DNA of 13,484 nt, taken from contig CAZMRA010000129.1 in assembly GCA_964568485.1 (NCBI GenBank), forward strand, positions 1 to 13,484, written 5' to 3'. This DNA is from CFX5 sp964568485 (GTDB taxonomy: Bacteria > Chloroflexota > Anaerolineae > Caldilineales > Caldilineaceae). The notes beneath the pieces were generated by a model. It was not told where the DNA came from and searched no databases. It saw nothing but the letters and a program-made list of their open reading frames with translations. Positions 5,642 to 12,527 of the stretch are shown piece after piece; position 1 is the first letter of the stretch, and every line of letters begins with the position of its first letter. The translations under genes and the position numbers were made by a program.

Positions 5642-7420
5642 TTAAAGCGGCCACAACAATGGCACGAGCGCAATTGCGATGCCATAGACCAGTATGGTAA
5701 GCGGTGTCCCCACCTTCAAGAAGTCACCAAAGCGGTAATTGCCCGGACTGTAGACCATCAGGCAAGAAGGTTCGAGTGGCGTCAGATAAGACGTGCTGGC
5801 CGCAACGGCAATGATCACCGCAAAGGTGCGCGGATTCAAGCCCAACTGAATCGCAGTTTGAATGGCAATTGGCGCAACCACAATTGCTGCTGCCTGATTG
5901 GACATCGGTTGGGTGAGTAAAACCGTCAGCATAAAGAAGCCGCTCAACAGCCAGAGCGGGTTGGCCTGCCCCAACCAAACGACGATCTGATCGGCCAAAA
6001 ATAGCGCTGTACCGGTCTCTTGCATGGCGACGCCAAGGGACAACATGCTGCCGATGAGAATCAGCGCCCGCCACTCGACTTGGCGATAGGCGGTTTCTAC
6101 CGTGATACAGCCAGTCAAAAAGACGACCAATACGCCGATCAGGACGGCGACTGGCAAGCTCAATAAATTGAATGCGGCCAAAAGCAGGCTACCGACGAAG
6201 GTAGCCACGGCAAGCGGCGCACGATTCCTTTTGAGTTGTGGCGTCTCAGTATCATTAATGATATGGAGAGTATCATTTGCTTCCAGCGTCTCAAGCTGAT
6301 TATGGCTGCGGCGAGCTTGGATGAGCAAAATATCCCCCACATGAAGTGGTGTCTGGCTGATGCGTCGATCAATGGTTGCGCCATGCCGATAAATCGCCAA
6401 CACTTGCAGATCAAACTGATCCCGAAAACGCATTGAGGCCAAGGTTTGCCCCACCAATTCCGATCGGGGCAACAAGATCGCTTCGACCAAGTGTAAATCC
6501 GCCTCGCGCAGTTGCGGATCCAACAGCTTCATGTCATCCTTGATATCGATGCCGGAGACATTGCCGATCCGCAAAATTTCGTTCCGGGTACCTTGCACCA
6601 AAAGCATGTCATTGGGCAGCAGAATACTATCAGCGTGGGGCATAATGTATTGATTTTTGTCGCGCACCAGCCAAATGATACGCAGATCTAAGTCACGCCC
6701 CAAGCCCGATTCGGCCAGCGTTTTGCCCACAAAGGCAGAGTTAGGCGGAATCACCACTTCGGTGAGATAAATCCGATTGCCCAATTGCTGATCGCGGGAC
6801 GGGCGTTGCCGTTCGGGGATCAGATGGCGCCCGAAAAAGTACATGTAGATAAACCCCACGACAGCAATCGGCACCCCGACTGGCGTCAGCTCAAAAACAC
6901 CCAACGGAGCCAATCGATTGTCCACCATCAATTGGCTCATGACGATGTTGGTCGAGGTGCTGACGAGCGTCACTGAGCTACTGAGGATCGAAGCAAAGGC
7001 CAATGGCATCAGCAGCCGCGAGGGGCTAATTTGCAGCCGCTGCGCTGAGCCCAGCACAATCGGCAGAAAAAATGCGGTGGCCGCCGTATTGCTCATAAAC
7101 GCACTGAGCGTCCCCACGCTGGCCATGATCATCCGCAGGAGACGAGTGGTATCATTCCCCGTGCGCCGCAACAGCGCCCGCCCAGCGAGCTCCACAACGC
7201 CGGTGTTGATGAGGGCTGCGGTCAGGATAAATAGGCCCAAAATGGAGATGACGGTATCACTGCCAAAACCGGCAAATGCTTGGTTGGTTGAAATGAGTCC
7301 TGTGAGGATTAAGGTGATCAAAATACCGAGCGCGACCACATCAGCAGCCACCCACTCGAAGGCGAAAAGAATTACCGCGATGACAATAATAGCGAGCAAA
7401 ATGAGAATAGGTAACGTCAT
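5642..7420 (-). CDS. DASS/SLC13-like permease with two central RCK_C domains
   Basis: From the ATG at 7420 the protein has 592 residues. A membrane half (about 3-200) carries the SNT signature (110-112, in MSNTAATAFFLPIV). Next comes a cytoplasmic insert of two RCK_C (TrkA_C) domains (about 217-286 and 309-381; each with V/I-x-L/I-P-x-S-x-x-V-G-x-T-L). A second membrane half (about 402-592) has the matching SNQ (507-509, in MSNQAAAIVVAPIA). In DASS transporters the paired SN-T motifs at helix tips help bind sodium and the dicarboxylate or sulfate substrate, and RCK_C domains are regulatory ligand sites. The substrate is not readable; sulfate, dicarboxylates or another anion are possible. The second signature's Thr is replaced by Gln. 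An earlier in-frame ATG at 7468 adds 16 non-hydrophobic residues and was not preferred; neither start has a strong ribosome binding site. Confidence 0.88.
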   Translation of the reverse strand: MTLPILILLAIIVIAVILFAFEWVAADVVALGILITLILTGLISTNQAFAGFGSDTVISILGLFILTAALINTGVVELAGRALLRRTGNDTTRLLRMIMASVGTLSAFMSNTAATAFFLPIVLGSAQRLQISPSRLLMPLAFASILSSSVTLVSTSTNIVMSQLMVDNRLAPLGVFELTPVGVPIAVVGFIYMYFFGRHLIPERQRPSRDQQLGNRIYLTEVVIPPNSAFVGKTLAESGLGRDLDLRIIWLVRDKNQYIMPHADSILLPNDMLLVQGTRNEILRIGNVSGIDIKDDMKLLDPQLREADLHLVEAILLPRSELVGQTLASMRFRDQFDLQVLAIYRHGATIDRRISQTPLHVGDILLIQARRSHNQLETLEANDTLHIINDTETPQLKRNRAPLAVATFVGSLLLAAFNLLSLPVAVLIGVLVVFLTGCITVETAYRQVEWRALILIGSMLSLGVAMQETGTALFLADQIVVWLGQANPLWLLSGFFMLTVLLTQPMSNQAAAIVVAPIAIQTAIQLGLNPRTFAVIIAVAASTSYLTPLEPSCLMVYSPGNYRFGDFLKVGTPLTILVYGIAIALVPLLWPL

Positions 7421-7492
7421 ACCTGAATAAGTTCTCGACCAAACAGAATAAAAGTGATGTCTACCCATCTCATAAGATAGGCAGCGGGTTGC

Positions 7493-7524
7493 GGGCGAGG
7501 GACTACCCTATCCAACTTTCGCCC
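7493..7524 (-). other. Structured element in the permease leader
   Basis: GGGCG (7493-7497) pairs with CGCCC (7520-7524), and directly inside it AGGG (7498-7501) pairs with CCCT (7506-7509) around ACTA, leaving a 10-base bulge on one side (7510-7519). It lies between the putative -10 at 7579-7584 and the ATG at 7420, in a leader of about 150 nt. It matches no riboswitch that I know. Its function is unknown. Confidence 0.35.
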
Positions 7525-7578
7525 CGAACTTGCAGCAATCCTACGTTCTGGGCGTGAGCACCGATTGTTAATGTGCTA

Positions 7579-7587
7579 ACTATAGCA
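7579..7587 (-). promoter_or_regulatory. Extended -10 promoter for the permease gene
   Basis: On the minus strand TGCTATAGT is an extended -10 (TG-n-TATAGT). No good -35 lies at normal distance (TTGATA is 22 bp away). A short palindrome, GTTA-6-TAAC (7567-7580), overlaps the expected start point and could be an operator. Confidence 0.4.
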
Positions 7588-7617
7588 GAATTCGTACATT
7601 TTTCGCTATCAACCAGC

Positions 7618-8646
7618 TTAACCACCGACTTCATTTTCGGTCAAATGCAATGCACCGGGCAAAAAGTGCTGGATTGTCCAAGCATTGGTTTCGATATGCC
7701 CCGTGCGCTGGCGAAAGCGATAAAAGCCCCCAAAGAGAGCTACCCAAATCATCAAATTGTCGGCCGTATGCTCATCTACAGTAGCTTCGCTGGCCATCTC
7801 TTGTTGTAGCGCTTCGGCGGCAATGCTGCCAACCCGCTCCGAAGGCACCCCCCGTTCACCGAGATTATCCACCCCAAGGCGAGTCTGTTGATATTCCGCC
7901 ACCGCCGTGACTACTGACCCCGGCGAAAGGCTCTCGACGTGAGCCGCTTCAACCTGCACTGGCCCTCGCCGCAGTTGATTCTGGCAGGCCGCGGCTTGGC
8001 GGGTCGCCACGCGAGCGTCACGCAGATCACGGCTGGCCAGCGAGAAGACACGAATCTGCTCTAGTGACCCGCGCTCAGGTATGGTCAAGGCAGGAGCGTA
8101 TTGATGGTCGCGTTGCCAACTCGCCTGCTGCAGCCAAGGCTTCACTTGCAAAACAACTTGTCCACCCCCTTTGGGGTAGAAACCGCGGCGAACAACCGTG
8201 AGATTGATCTCCTCAGCGTAGGGGCGCAGAAACGGCAAAAGTACATAGCGCCAGAAGTCGAGCGACATGCCGCCACGCACATCGGTCCCGCCGGTGATCG
8301 TCAATTCGATTGGGCCGGGGGCAAACAGAGTCACTGGCAAGATGGTTTGCAAGAGGAGGGAGATCGAACCAGCGGTGCCAATTGACGCGCTATAGCTACC
8401 GCTCACCAGCCGGCCCGGGCGAAAGGAGAGCGACTCGGCACCGGGTTGGGTGTTGTCGATCTCCACATCGGCCAGTTGCTGCAAGAGATTGAGGATCTGC
8501 GCGTGCTGGGGTTTCAAGCCGGGGTCGGCTCGATTGGCGCGGATGCGCTCAATCTGAAAGGGCTCTCCTGTCAGCAAACTTAACACCAGTGCTGTACGCA
8601 GGATCTGCCCGCCACCTTCGCCATAACCACCATCAAGAATAATCAT
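7618..8646 (-). CDS. rtcA: RNA 3'-terminal phosphate cyclase
   Basis: The 342-residue protein matches RtcA throughout: GGYGEGGGQILRTALVLSLL (6-25), R-A-N-R-A-D-P-G-L-K-P-Q-H (36-48), G-T-A-G-S-I-S-L-L-L-Q-T (90-101), F-Y-P-K-G-G-G-Q-V (156-164) and D-E-H-T-A-D-N-L (291-298). His317 in TGHIETN corresponds to the histidine that becomes adenylylated in the E. coli enzyme. RtcA uses ATP to turn RNA 3'-phosphates into 2',3'-cyclic phosphates, an RNA-end repair or protection step. Length and start (M-I-I-L-D-G) are normal for the family. The ATG lies 14 bp inside the end of the PAP2 gene, with GAGGT eight bases ahead, so translation is probably coupled. No rtcB ligase is present in the window. Confidence 0.95.
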   Translation of the reverse strand: MIILDGGYGEGGGQILRTALVLSLLTGEPFQIERIRANRADPGLKPQHAQILNLLQQLADVEIDNTQPGAESLSFRPGRLVSGSYSASIGTAGSISLLLQTILPVTLFAPGPIELTITGGTDVRGGMSLDFWRYVLLPFLRPYAEEINLTVVRRGFYPKGGGQVVLQVKPWLQQASWQRDHQYAPALTIPERGSLEQIRVFSLASRDLRDARVATRQAAACQNQLRRGPVQVEAAHVESLSPGSVVTAVAEYQQTRLGVDNLGERGVPSERVGSIAAEALQQEMASEATVDEHTADNLMIWVALFGGFYRFRQRTGHIETNAWTIQHFLPGALHLTENEVGG

Positions 8647-9541
8647 GGGCTGACCTCACAACGGAGGGGGCCGTAACCAACCGAGTCCGGATAAAACACC
8701 AGGGGGCGCCATAGCCCACCCACAAACCAAGGATACTATAGCGAATGATGCGCCAAAGCGGTTCAGGTTCCAATACGGCAAAGGCCATGCGCAAACCAAG
8801 ATAGAGTAACGCAAGCACCAAGAAGCCTAAACCGAAGCGCCCAAGCCGTTGCTTGAATGGGCCAGCAGCCTCAAAATGTAGCGTGGAACGTTCCAAGGCA
8901 ATACCGACCCCAAACCCGAGCAGCGTGGCGATGGCTGACACCGCATTCTCGTCATAAGCCGGTAAAAGCCAAAACAAAATCAGCGAGAGTATGCTGGCAA
9001 TCCGCAGTTGACTAGGCAAGCGTTGCCGGCCCAACCATCTTTCCAGCCGAGGTTGTCCCCACAAAAAGAGCAAAAGCAGGAGGAGACCAGCACCATATCC
9101 GGCTGCGATCTGGTCTAGCGAGTGCACGCCCAAATAGAGCCGCGAGAGCGGAATCAAAATCAGCCAGGCGCAGGTTAAGGCCCACAGCCAATAGCGGCGC
9201 AGATTCATAGCCAGATAGGGCCAAAAGGCTGTAGCAGTCTGCGTGTGCAGACTCGGCATCCCACTGGTTGTCTCGACCACCAGTGGCTGGATGCGCGTAT
9301 CGAGCTGAAAGGGCCGCGGCTGGGCGGTGAGCAGTTTCAACAAGCTCCCCACATAAGTGGAGAGCAAAAATAGAAATGCGATGCGAGCCCCCTTAGCGCG
9401 ATCAACACACCAGTAGAGCAGCGGGATCAGCACCAGGAAGAAATTTTCGCTCCCAAGCTCAGTAATCAGCCGAAAAGGCAAGTCGAGCGTCGGACTAAAT
9501 TGTTGCAACCAGACAATTAGCTCGGCACTCCAACCGCTCAT
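8633..9541 (-). CDS. PAP2-family membrane phosphatase with C-terminal membrane extension
   Basis: The 302-residue protein carries the three phosphatase motifs of the PAP2 superfamily: K-x6-R-P (Lys69-Pro77, KLLTAQPRP), P-S-L-H (96-99, a variant of the usual PSGH) and S-R-x5-H-x2-D (Ser133-Asp143). Hydrophobic segments flank these motifs. A second half (about 180-285) adds further membrane segments beyond the roughly 200 residues of a minimal PAP2 enzyme. Such enzymes dephosphorylate lipid phosphates, for example undecaprenyl diphosphate, phosphatidate or phosphatidylglycerophosphate, at the membrane face; the substrate here is unknown. The ATG overlaps the purD stop (ATGA), with GAGG a suitable distance ahead. 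It also overlaps rtcA by 14 bp, so it is the middle gene of a three-gene operon. Confidence 0.88.
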   Translation of the reverse strand: MSGWSAELIVWLQQFSPTLDLPFRLITELGSENFFLVLIPLLYWCVDRAKGARIAFLFLLSTYVGSLLKLLTAQPRPFQLDTRIQPLVVETTSGMPSLHTQTATAFWPYLAMNLRRYWLWALTCAWLILIPLSRLYLGVHSLDQIAAGYGAGLLLLLLFLWGQPRLERWLGRQRLPSQLRIASILSLILFWLLPAYDENAVSAIATLLGFGVGIALERSTLHFEAAGPFKQRLGRFGLGFLVLALLYLGLRMAFAVLEPEPLWRIIRYSILGLWVGYGAPWCFIRTRLVTAPSVVRSAHDYS

Positions 9542-10824
9542 GATGCAGCCTCAGAGGTAGTTACGCGCTGGCTAATATCGCGCCGGAATTGGGCGCCCTC
9601 AAAATGGATCTGCTCGACACCGCGATAAGCTTGCGCCGCAGCAGCCCGGAGATCTCTCCCTAACCCGGTCACATTGAGAACTCGACCGCCAGCGGTGACA
9701 ATCTGCTCGCCTTGAGAGCGGGTGCCCGCTTGAAAAACTTGGCAGCCGAGCGCTTCGGCCTGCTCAATGCCCTGAATCACCTGGCCGGTTTGTGGCTGTT
9801 CGGGATAGCCACCAGAAGCCATCACCACCGAAACGGCGGCTTGCTCATGCCAAACGGGGGTTACATCCGCTAATGTACCATCCAGGCACGCTTCTACAAT
9901 CTCGATCAAATCGCCGGCCAGCAACGGCAAGATCGCTTGCGTTTCTGGATCACCAAAACGGCAATTAAATTCCAAGACTTGGGGGCCTCGTTGGCTGACC
10001 AAGATGCCCGCATAAATCACGCCGACATATGGAGAGCCCGCCGCCTCCATCCCCGCCAGGGTCGGCACAAGCACTTCACGCTCGATCTGGGCGAGCAAGG
10101 CCGGCGTTGCCAATGGAGCCGGCGCAAAAGCTCCCATCCCGCCAGTATTCGGGCCACGATCGCCATCCAGTAACCGTTTATGGTCTTGTGCAGCGGGCAT
10201 GACCCGCAACGTTTTGCCGTCGGAGAAGGCCAACACCGAAAGCTCCGGCCCGTAAAGGCGTTCTTCCAGCAGAACAGTAGCGCCGGCCGCACCGAACCGC
10301 CCCTCCAACAAAATCGAGCGCAAAGTTTCGGCGGCCTCATCGTGGCTACTCGGCAAGATAACCCCTTTACCCGCAGCGAGTCCACTGGCTTTGATCACCG
10401 GCAGCTCGACCAAGGTATGCAGGTACTCAAGCGCCTCTTCATAATCGCTGAAGGTCGCGGCTTGGGCCGTGGGAATGCCTTGCTGCAACATAAATTGCTT
10501 GGAGAATGCTTTGGAGCCTTCGAGTTGGGCAGCGTGACGGTTAGGGCCAAAGATGCGCAGCCCAGCCGCTTGGAAGTGATCGACAATGCCAGCCACCAGC
10601 GGACCTTCAGGGCCAACAATCGTTAGGTCGATCTGTTCATCTATGGCAAAAGCCCGCAGTCCGTCGAGATCGCTCACGGCGAGATTCACATTCTCGGTCC
10701 TGGGCAAGAGTGCGGTGCCGCTATTGCCCGGAGCGACAAACAGCCGCCCCACCTTGGCAGATTGGCTCACTTTCCAAGCAATGGCATGTTCACGCCCTCC
10801 ATTGCCGATCACAAGTACTTTCAT
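9538..10824 (-). CDS. purD: Phosphoribosylamine-glycine ligase (GAR synthetase)
   Basis: The 428-residue protein matches PurD along its length: N-terminal G-N-G-G-R-E-H-A-I-A-W-K (7-18), G-P-E-G-P-L-V-A-G-I (71-80), ATP-grasp region with A-S-G-L-A-A-G-K-G-V (146-155) and L-L-E-E-R-L-Y-G-P-E-L-S (185-196), then G-D-R-G-P-N-T-G-G-M-G-A (221-232) and N-C-R-F-G-D-P-E-T-Q (287-296). It makes glycinamide ribonucleotide from phosphoribosylamine, glycine and ATP, the second step of de novo purine synthesis, in the cytoplasm. It heads the operon with the PAP2 and rtcA genes. No other purine gene is next to it. A good promoter lies upstream (10894-10922). The ribosome binding site (GGGAG, about 12 bases before ATG) is rather distant. 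Confidence 0.97.
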   Translation of the reverse strand: MKVLVIGNGGREHAIAWKVSQSAKVGRLFVAPGNSGTALLPRTENVNLAVSDLDGLRAFAIDEQIDLTIVGPEGPLVAGIVDHFQAAGLRIFGPNRHAAQLEGSKAFSKQFMLQQGIPTAQAATFSDYEEALEYLHTLVELPVIKASGLAAGKGVILPSSHDEAAETLRSILLEGRFGAAGATVLLEERLYGPELSVLAFSDGKTLRVMPAAQDHKRLLDGDRGPNTGGMGAFAPAPLATPALLAQIEREVLVPTLAGMEAAGSPYVGVIYAGILVSQRGPQVLEFNCRFGDPETQAILPLLAGDLIEIVEACLDGTLADVTPVWHEQAAVSVVMASGGYPEQPQTGQVIQGIEQAEALGCQVFQAGTRSQGEQIVTAGGRVLNVTGLGRDLRAAAAQAYRGVEQIHFEGAQFRRDISQRVTTSEAAS

Positions 10825-10841
10825 TGGCAGCTGGCTCCCAT

Positions 10842-10858
10842 TTTCTGTTCAGCAGAAA
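10842..10858 (-). other. Small hairpin in the purD leader
   Basis: TTTCTG (10842-10847) pairs with CAGAAA (10853-10858) around a five-base loop. It lies 17 bases upstream of the purD ATG within the transcript from the promoter at 10894-10922. It does not match a purine (PurR operator or guanine) control element that I can recognise. Confidence 0.3.
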
Positions 10859-10893
10859 TTGACGGCTATATCGCTAAGTGACACAGCGTCGAC

Positions 10894-10922
10894 AGCATAA
10901 CGAACTTGGTAACTTTCGTCAA
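10894..10922 (-). promoter_or_regulatory. Promoter for the purD-PAP2-rtcA operon
   Basis: On the minus strand TTGACG (10917-10922) and TATGCT (10894-10899) are separated by exactly 17 bp, with five and four consensus matches. Transcription should begin near 10887, giving a leader of about 60 nt. The remaining stretch between purD and the tRNA terminator (10923-11024) shows nothing else. Confidence 0.6.
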
Positions 10923-11024
10923 AAAGATCGGACAATTTTGCAGGTCAGCTCGCTAAGTCAAGCCTAGGGAGCCTATCCTTCATGCGGTTTGCGGGGAATA
11001 GAGATGAGCACCAAGCCCTCTAAC

Positions 11025-11070
11025 GACAAAGACCGCCTGCACAGATGTTGCTGTACAAGCGGTCTTTGTC
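11025..11070 (-). terminator. Long hairpin directly after the tRNA cluster
   Basis: GACAAAGACCGC (11025-11036) is perfectly matched by GCGGTCTTTGTC (11059-11070). After a mismatch the stem continues inward (TG/CA), then after another with ACAG/CTGT, giving about 18 pairs around a six-base loop ATGTTG. It starts three bases after the CCA end of the Arg tRNA (11074). The U-rich part (TCTTTGTC) lies within the stem, so it would work as a terminator with its U-tract in the 3' arm. It is symmetrical enough to act in both directions. Confidence 0.65.
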
Positions 11071-11073
11071 TGG

Positions 11074-11149
11074 TGGTATCCCCGAGAGGATTTGAACCTC
11101 TGGCCTCTTGGTCCGCAACCAAGCGCTCTATCCACTGAGCTACGGGGAC
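11074..11149 (-). tRNA. tRNA-Arg, anticodon GCG
   Basis: A complete cloverleaf can be drawn on the minus strand: acceptor GTCCCCG/CGGGGAT (a G-U pair at 1:72), D-arm GCTC-AGTGGATA-GAGC, anticodon arm CTTGG-TTGCGGA-CCAAG, variable AGGCC, T-arm AGAGG-TTCAAAT-CCTCT, discriminator A and an encoded CCA (11074-11076). The anticodon GCG is at 11114-11116 and reads CGC (and CGU by wobble). Most bacteria use ACG, edited to ICG, for this box. It is the last tRNA of a three-gene cluster. Confidence 0.95.
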
Positions 11150-11177
11150 ACAAACGTAATAATTTAGTTACCAACAA

Positions 11178-11272
<95 letters not shown>

Positions 11273-11302
11273 CAATGGTATTCAGCTCCACGAGCCCTCG
11301 TT

Positions 11303-11394
<92 letters not shown>

Positions 11395-11470
11395 AGCGTT
11401 ACAAGTAGGCCTCAAGCAGATGACCTTCAGGCGATCCGCAGCTAGCTGTCTCGACGCCGAACAAGAACAG

Positions 11471-11499
11471 AGTATACAGGGCAGAAGGCCTTTTGTCAA
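11471..11499 (-). promoter_or_regulatory. Near-consensus promoter of the tRNA cluster
   Basis: On the minus strand TTGACA (11494-11499, six of six) and TATACT (11471-11476, five of six) are separated by exactly 17 bp. The -35 box contains the TGA stop codon of the TVP38 gene (11496-11498). Transcription should start near 11464, about 70 nt before the first tRNA. Confidence 0.8.
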
Positions 11500-12206
11500 A
11501 TAGAGCGGTGCTTCTGATCACGTCGTCGCAACAAGCGAGACCCGCCAATACTTACTGCCATCAAGAGCAGCGAACTCGCCACCAACCACGGGTTGATAGT
11601 AAATTTGCCCGACTGCCAATCCACATCACCAGCCACCCCAATCAAGACCAGCGAGAGCGAGGCTGGCAATGACCCCAGGACCGTCCCCAACAAATAAGGA
11701 CGCCAGTCGATCTGCAAGAGGCCAGCCAAGTAACTGACAAAATCAAATGGGGTTAACAACAACCGCAAGATCAACACTGTCTCGAAGCTGTGATGGCGCA
11801 TCCGCCAAGCATAGCGCTCGACAAAACCACCTGATTCCCGCGGGTCCAGTAATTGATGGCCAAAGTAGCGCCCAATGATGTAGGCGAGCAAACCGGCCAA
11901 GTTCGTCCCGATCAAGCTATAGATAATGCCGCCGGTCAGACCAAAGAGCAGCCCACCGGCAATGGTCAATACGCTGGCCGGGAAGAAGATTAGTGGGCGC
12001 AACGCCTGCAAGGCAATATATAGCAACGGCCCATAAATGCCGCTGCGCAGGAAATTTAACTGTTCTGCCCAATCAACTTGATAAGCCCGAACATACCAGT
12101 AATAGAGTGCTATCAGCAGCAGCCAGACACCTAAAGCAATTAGCTTGGTTCGATGTCGCTGCAAACGTGCAAGGAACGGTGACCCATCTTGCCCGCGAAT
12201 CGCCAT
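11496..12206 (-). CDS. TVP38/TMEM64 family (VTT domain) membrane protein
   Basis: The 236-residue membrane protein has a basic cytoplasmic start, a first membrane segment (about 20-40) and further segments at about 60-80, 85-112, 144-165, 170-193 and 203-220. The VTT domain is seen as P-A-S-V-L-T-I-A-G-G-L-L-F-G (76-89) and G-T-N-L-A-G-L-L-A-Y-I-I-G-R-Y-F-G (100-116), followed by L-R-L-L-L-T-P-F-D-F-V-S-Y-L-A-G-L (147-163). Family members are relatives of DedA with presumed lipid-transport or membrane-homeostasis roles; the actual substrate is unknown. The ATG at 12206 has GGAAG nine bases ahead. The gene appears monocistronic: upstream is a 321-bp gap, and downstream the tRNA promoter begins in its stop codon. 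Confidence 0.88.
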   Translation of the reverse strand: MAIRGQDGSPFLARLQRHRTKLIALGVWLLLIALYYWYVRAYQVDWAEQLNFLRSGIYGPLLYIALQALRPLIFFPASVLTIAGGLLFGLTGGIIYSLIGTNLAGLLAYIIGRYFGHQLLDPRESGGFVERYAWRMRHHSFETVLILRLLLTPFDFVSYLAGLLQIDWRPYLLGTVLGSLPASLSLVLIGVAGDVDWQSGKFTINPWLVASSLLLMAVSIGGSRLLRRRDQKHRSI

Positions 12207-12329
12207 AAAAGTTCGCTTCCAGTAGTGGCAGAGCGCTGTACGGACCAGCGCGCATTGCTTGCGGCTGATTCAAAGATCTGCCAAAGATCGAGTGATAGTC
12301 TCAGGGATTGCGCTGCGCAAACCTTCCAC

Positions 12330-12338
12330 AGTATACCA
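12330..12338 (-). promoter_or_regulatory. Extended -10 promoter for the TVP38 gene
   Basis: On the minus strand TGGTATACT gives an extended -10 (TG-n-TATACT). The -35 region is weak. The leader to the ATG at 12206 would be about 117 nt. Confidence 0.45.
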
Positions 12339-12346
12339 ACCTTCGG

Positions 12347-12385
12347 GCAAGGCGCAAAGCAGCCAAGCTGCTCGCTGCGTCTTGC
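12347..12385. repeat. Long imperfect hairpin upstream of the TVP38 promoter
   Basis: GCAAGGCGCA (12347-12356) pairs with TGCGTCTTGC (12376-12385) with one G-U pair. After a small internal loop, AGCAGC (12358-12363) pairs with GCTGCT (12367-12372) around CAA. This gives 16 pairs in total. It has no T-tract on either side and lies just upstream of the extended -10. Confidence 0.45.
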
Positions 12386-12461
12386 AGGCAAGCCACAGTT
12401 GCAGTATCGATTTATAGTTCAACAGGCACAACGGCAAGAGGAAAGGCTTTCGAAACTCATG

Positions 12462-12504
12462 CCCAGATTCCACAGATCAGCATTTCTCATCTGTGGAATC
12501 TGGG
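12462..12504 (-). terminator. Perfect 16-base inverted repeat after the beta-helix gene
   Basis: CCCAGATTCCACAGAT (12462-12477) is exactly complementary to ATCTGTGGAATCTGGG (12489-12504), with an 11-base spacer. It begins 23 bases after the stop codon of the minus-strand surface-protein gene, the expected place for a terminator, but the minus strand continues CATGAG without a U-tract. It could also be a mobile repeat or an mRNA-stabilising 3' structure. Confidence 0.55.
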
Positions 12505-12527
12505 TTTCACAAGCATGTAGGATCAAC

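Larger units (their letters stand above)
12207..12527. other. Gene-free stretch with two long hairpins
   Basis: No convincing coding sequence lies between the TVP38 start and the beta-helix gene stop. The region holds an extended -10 (12330-12338), a long imperfect hairpin (12347-12385) and a perfect 16-base inverted repeat (12462-12504). Short frames that cross it on both strands are low in plausibility and resemble no family. Confidence 0.6.

Noticed and set aside
7421..7617. Known riboswitch (SAM, TPP, cobalamin, c-di-AMP, fluoride) in the permease leader
   Set aside because: None of the conserved core strings that I know was found; only unassigned pairing remains.
7573..7809. 78-codon plus-strand frame over the rtcA 3' end
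   Set aside because: It is an antisense shadow of the well-supported rtcA coding sequence.
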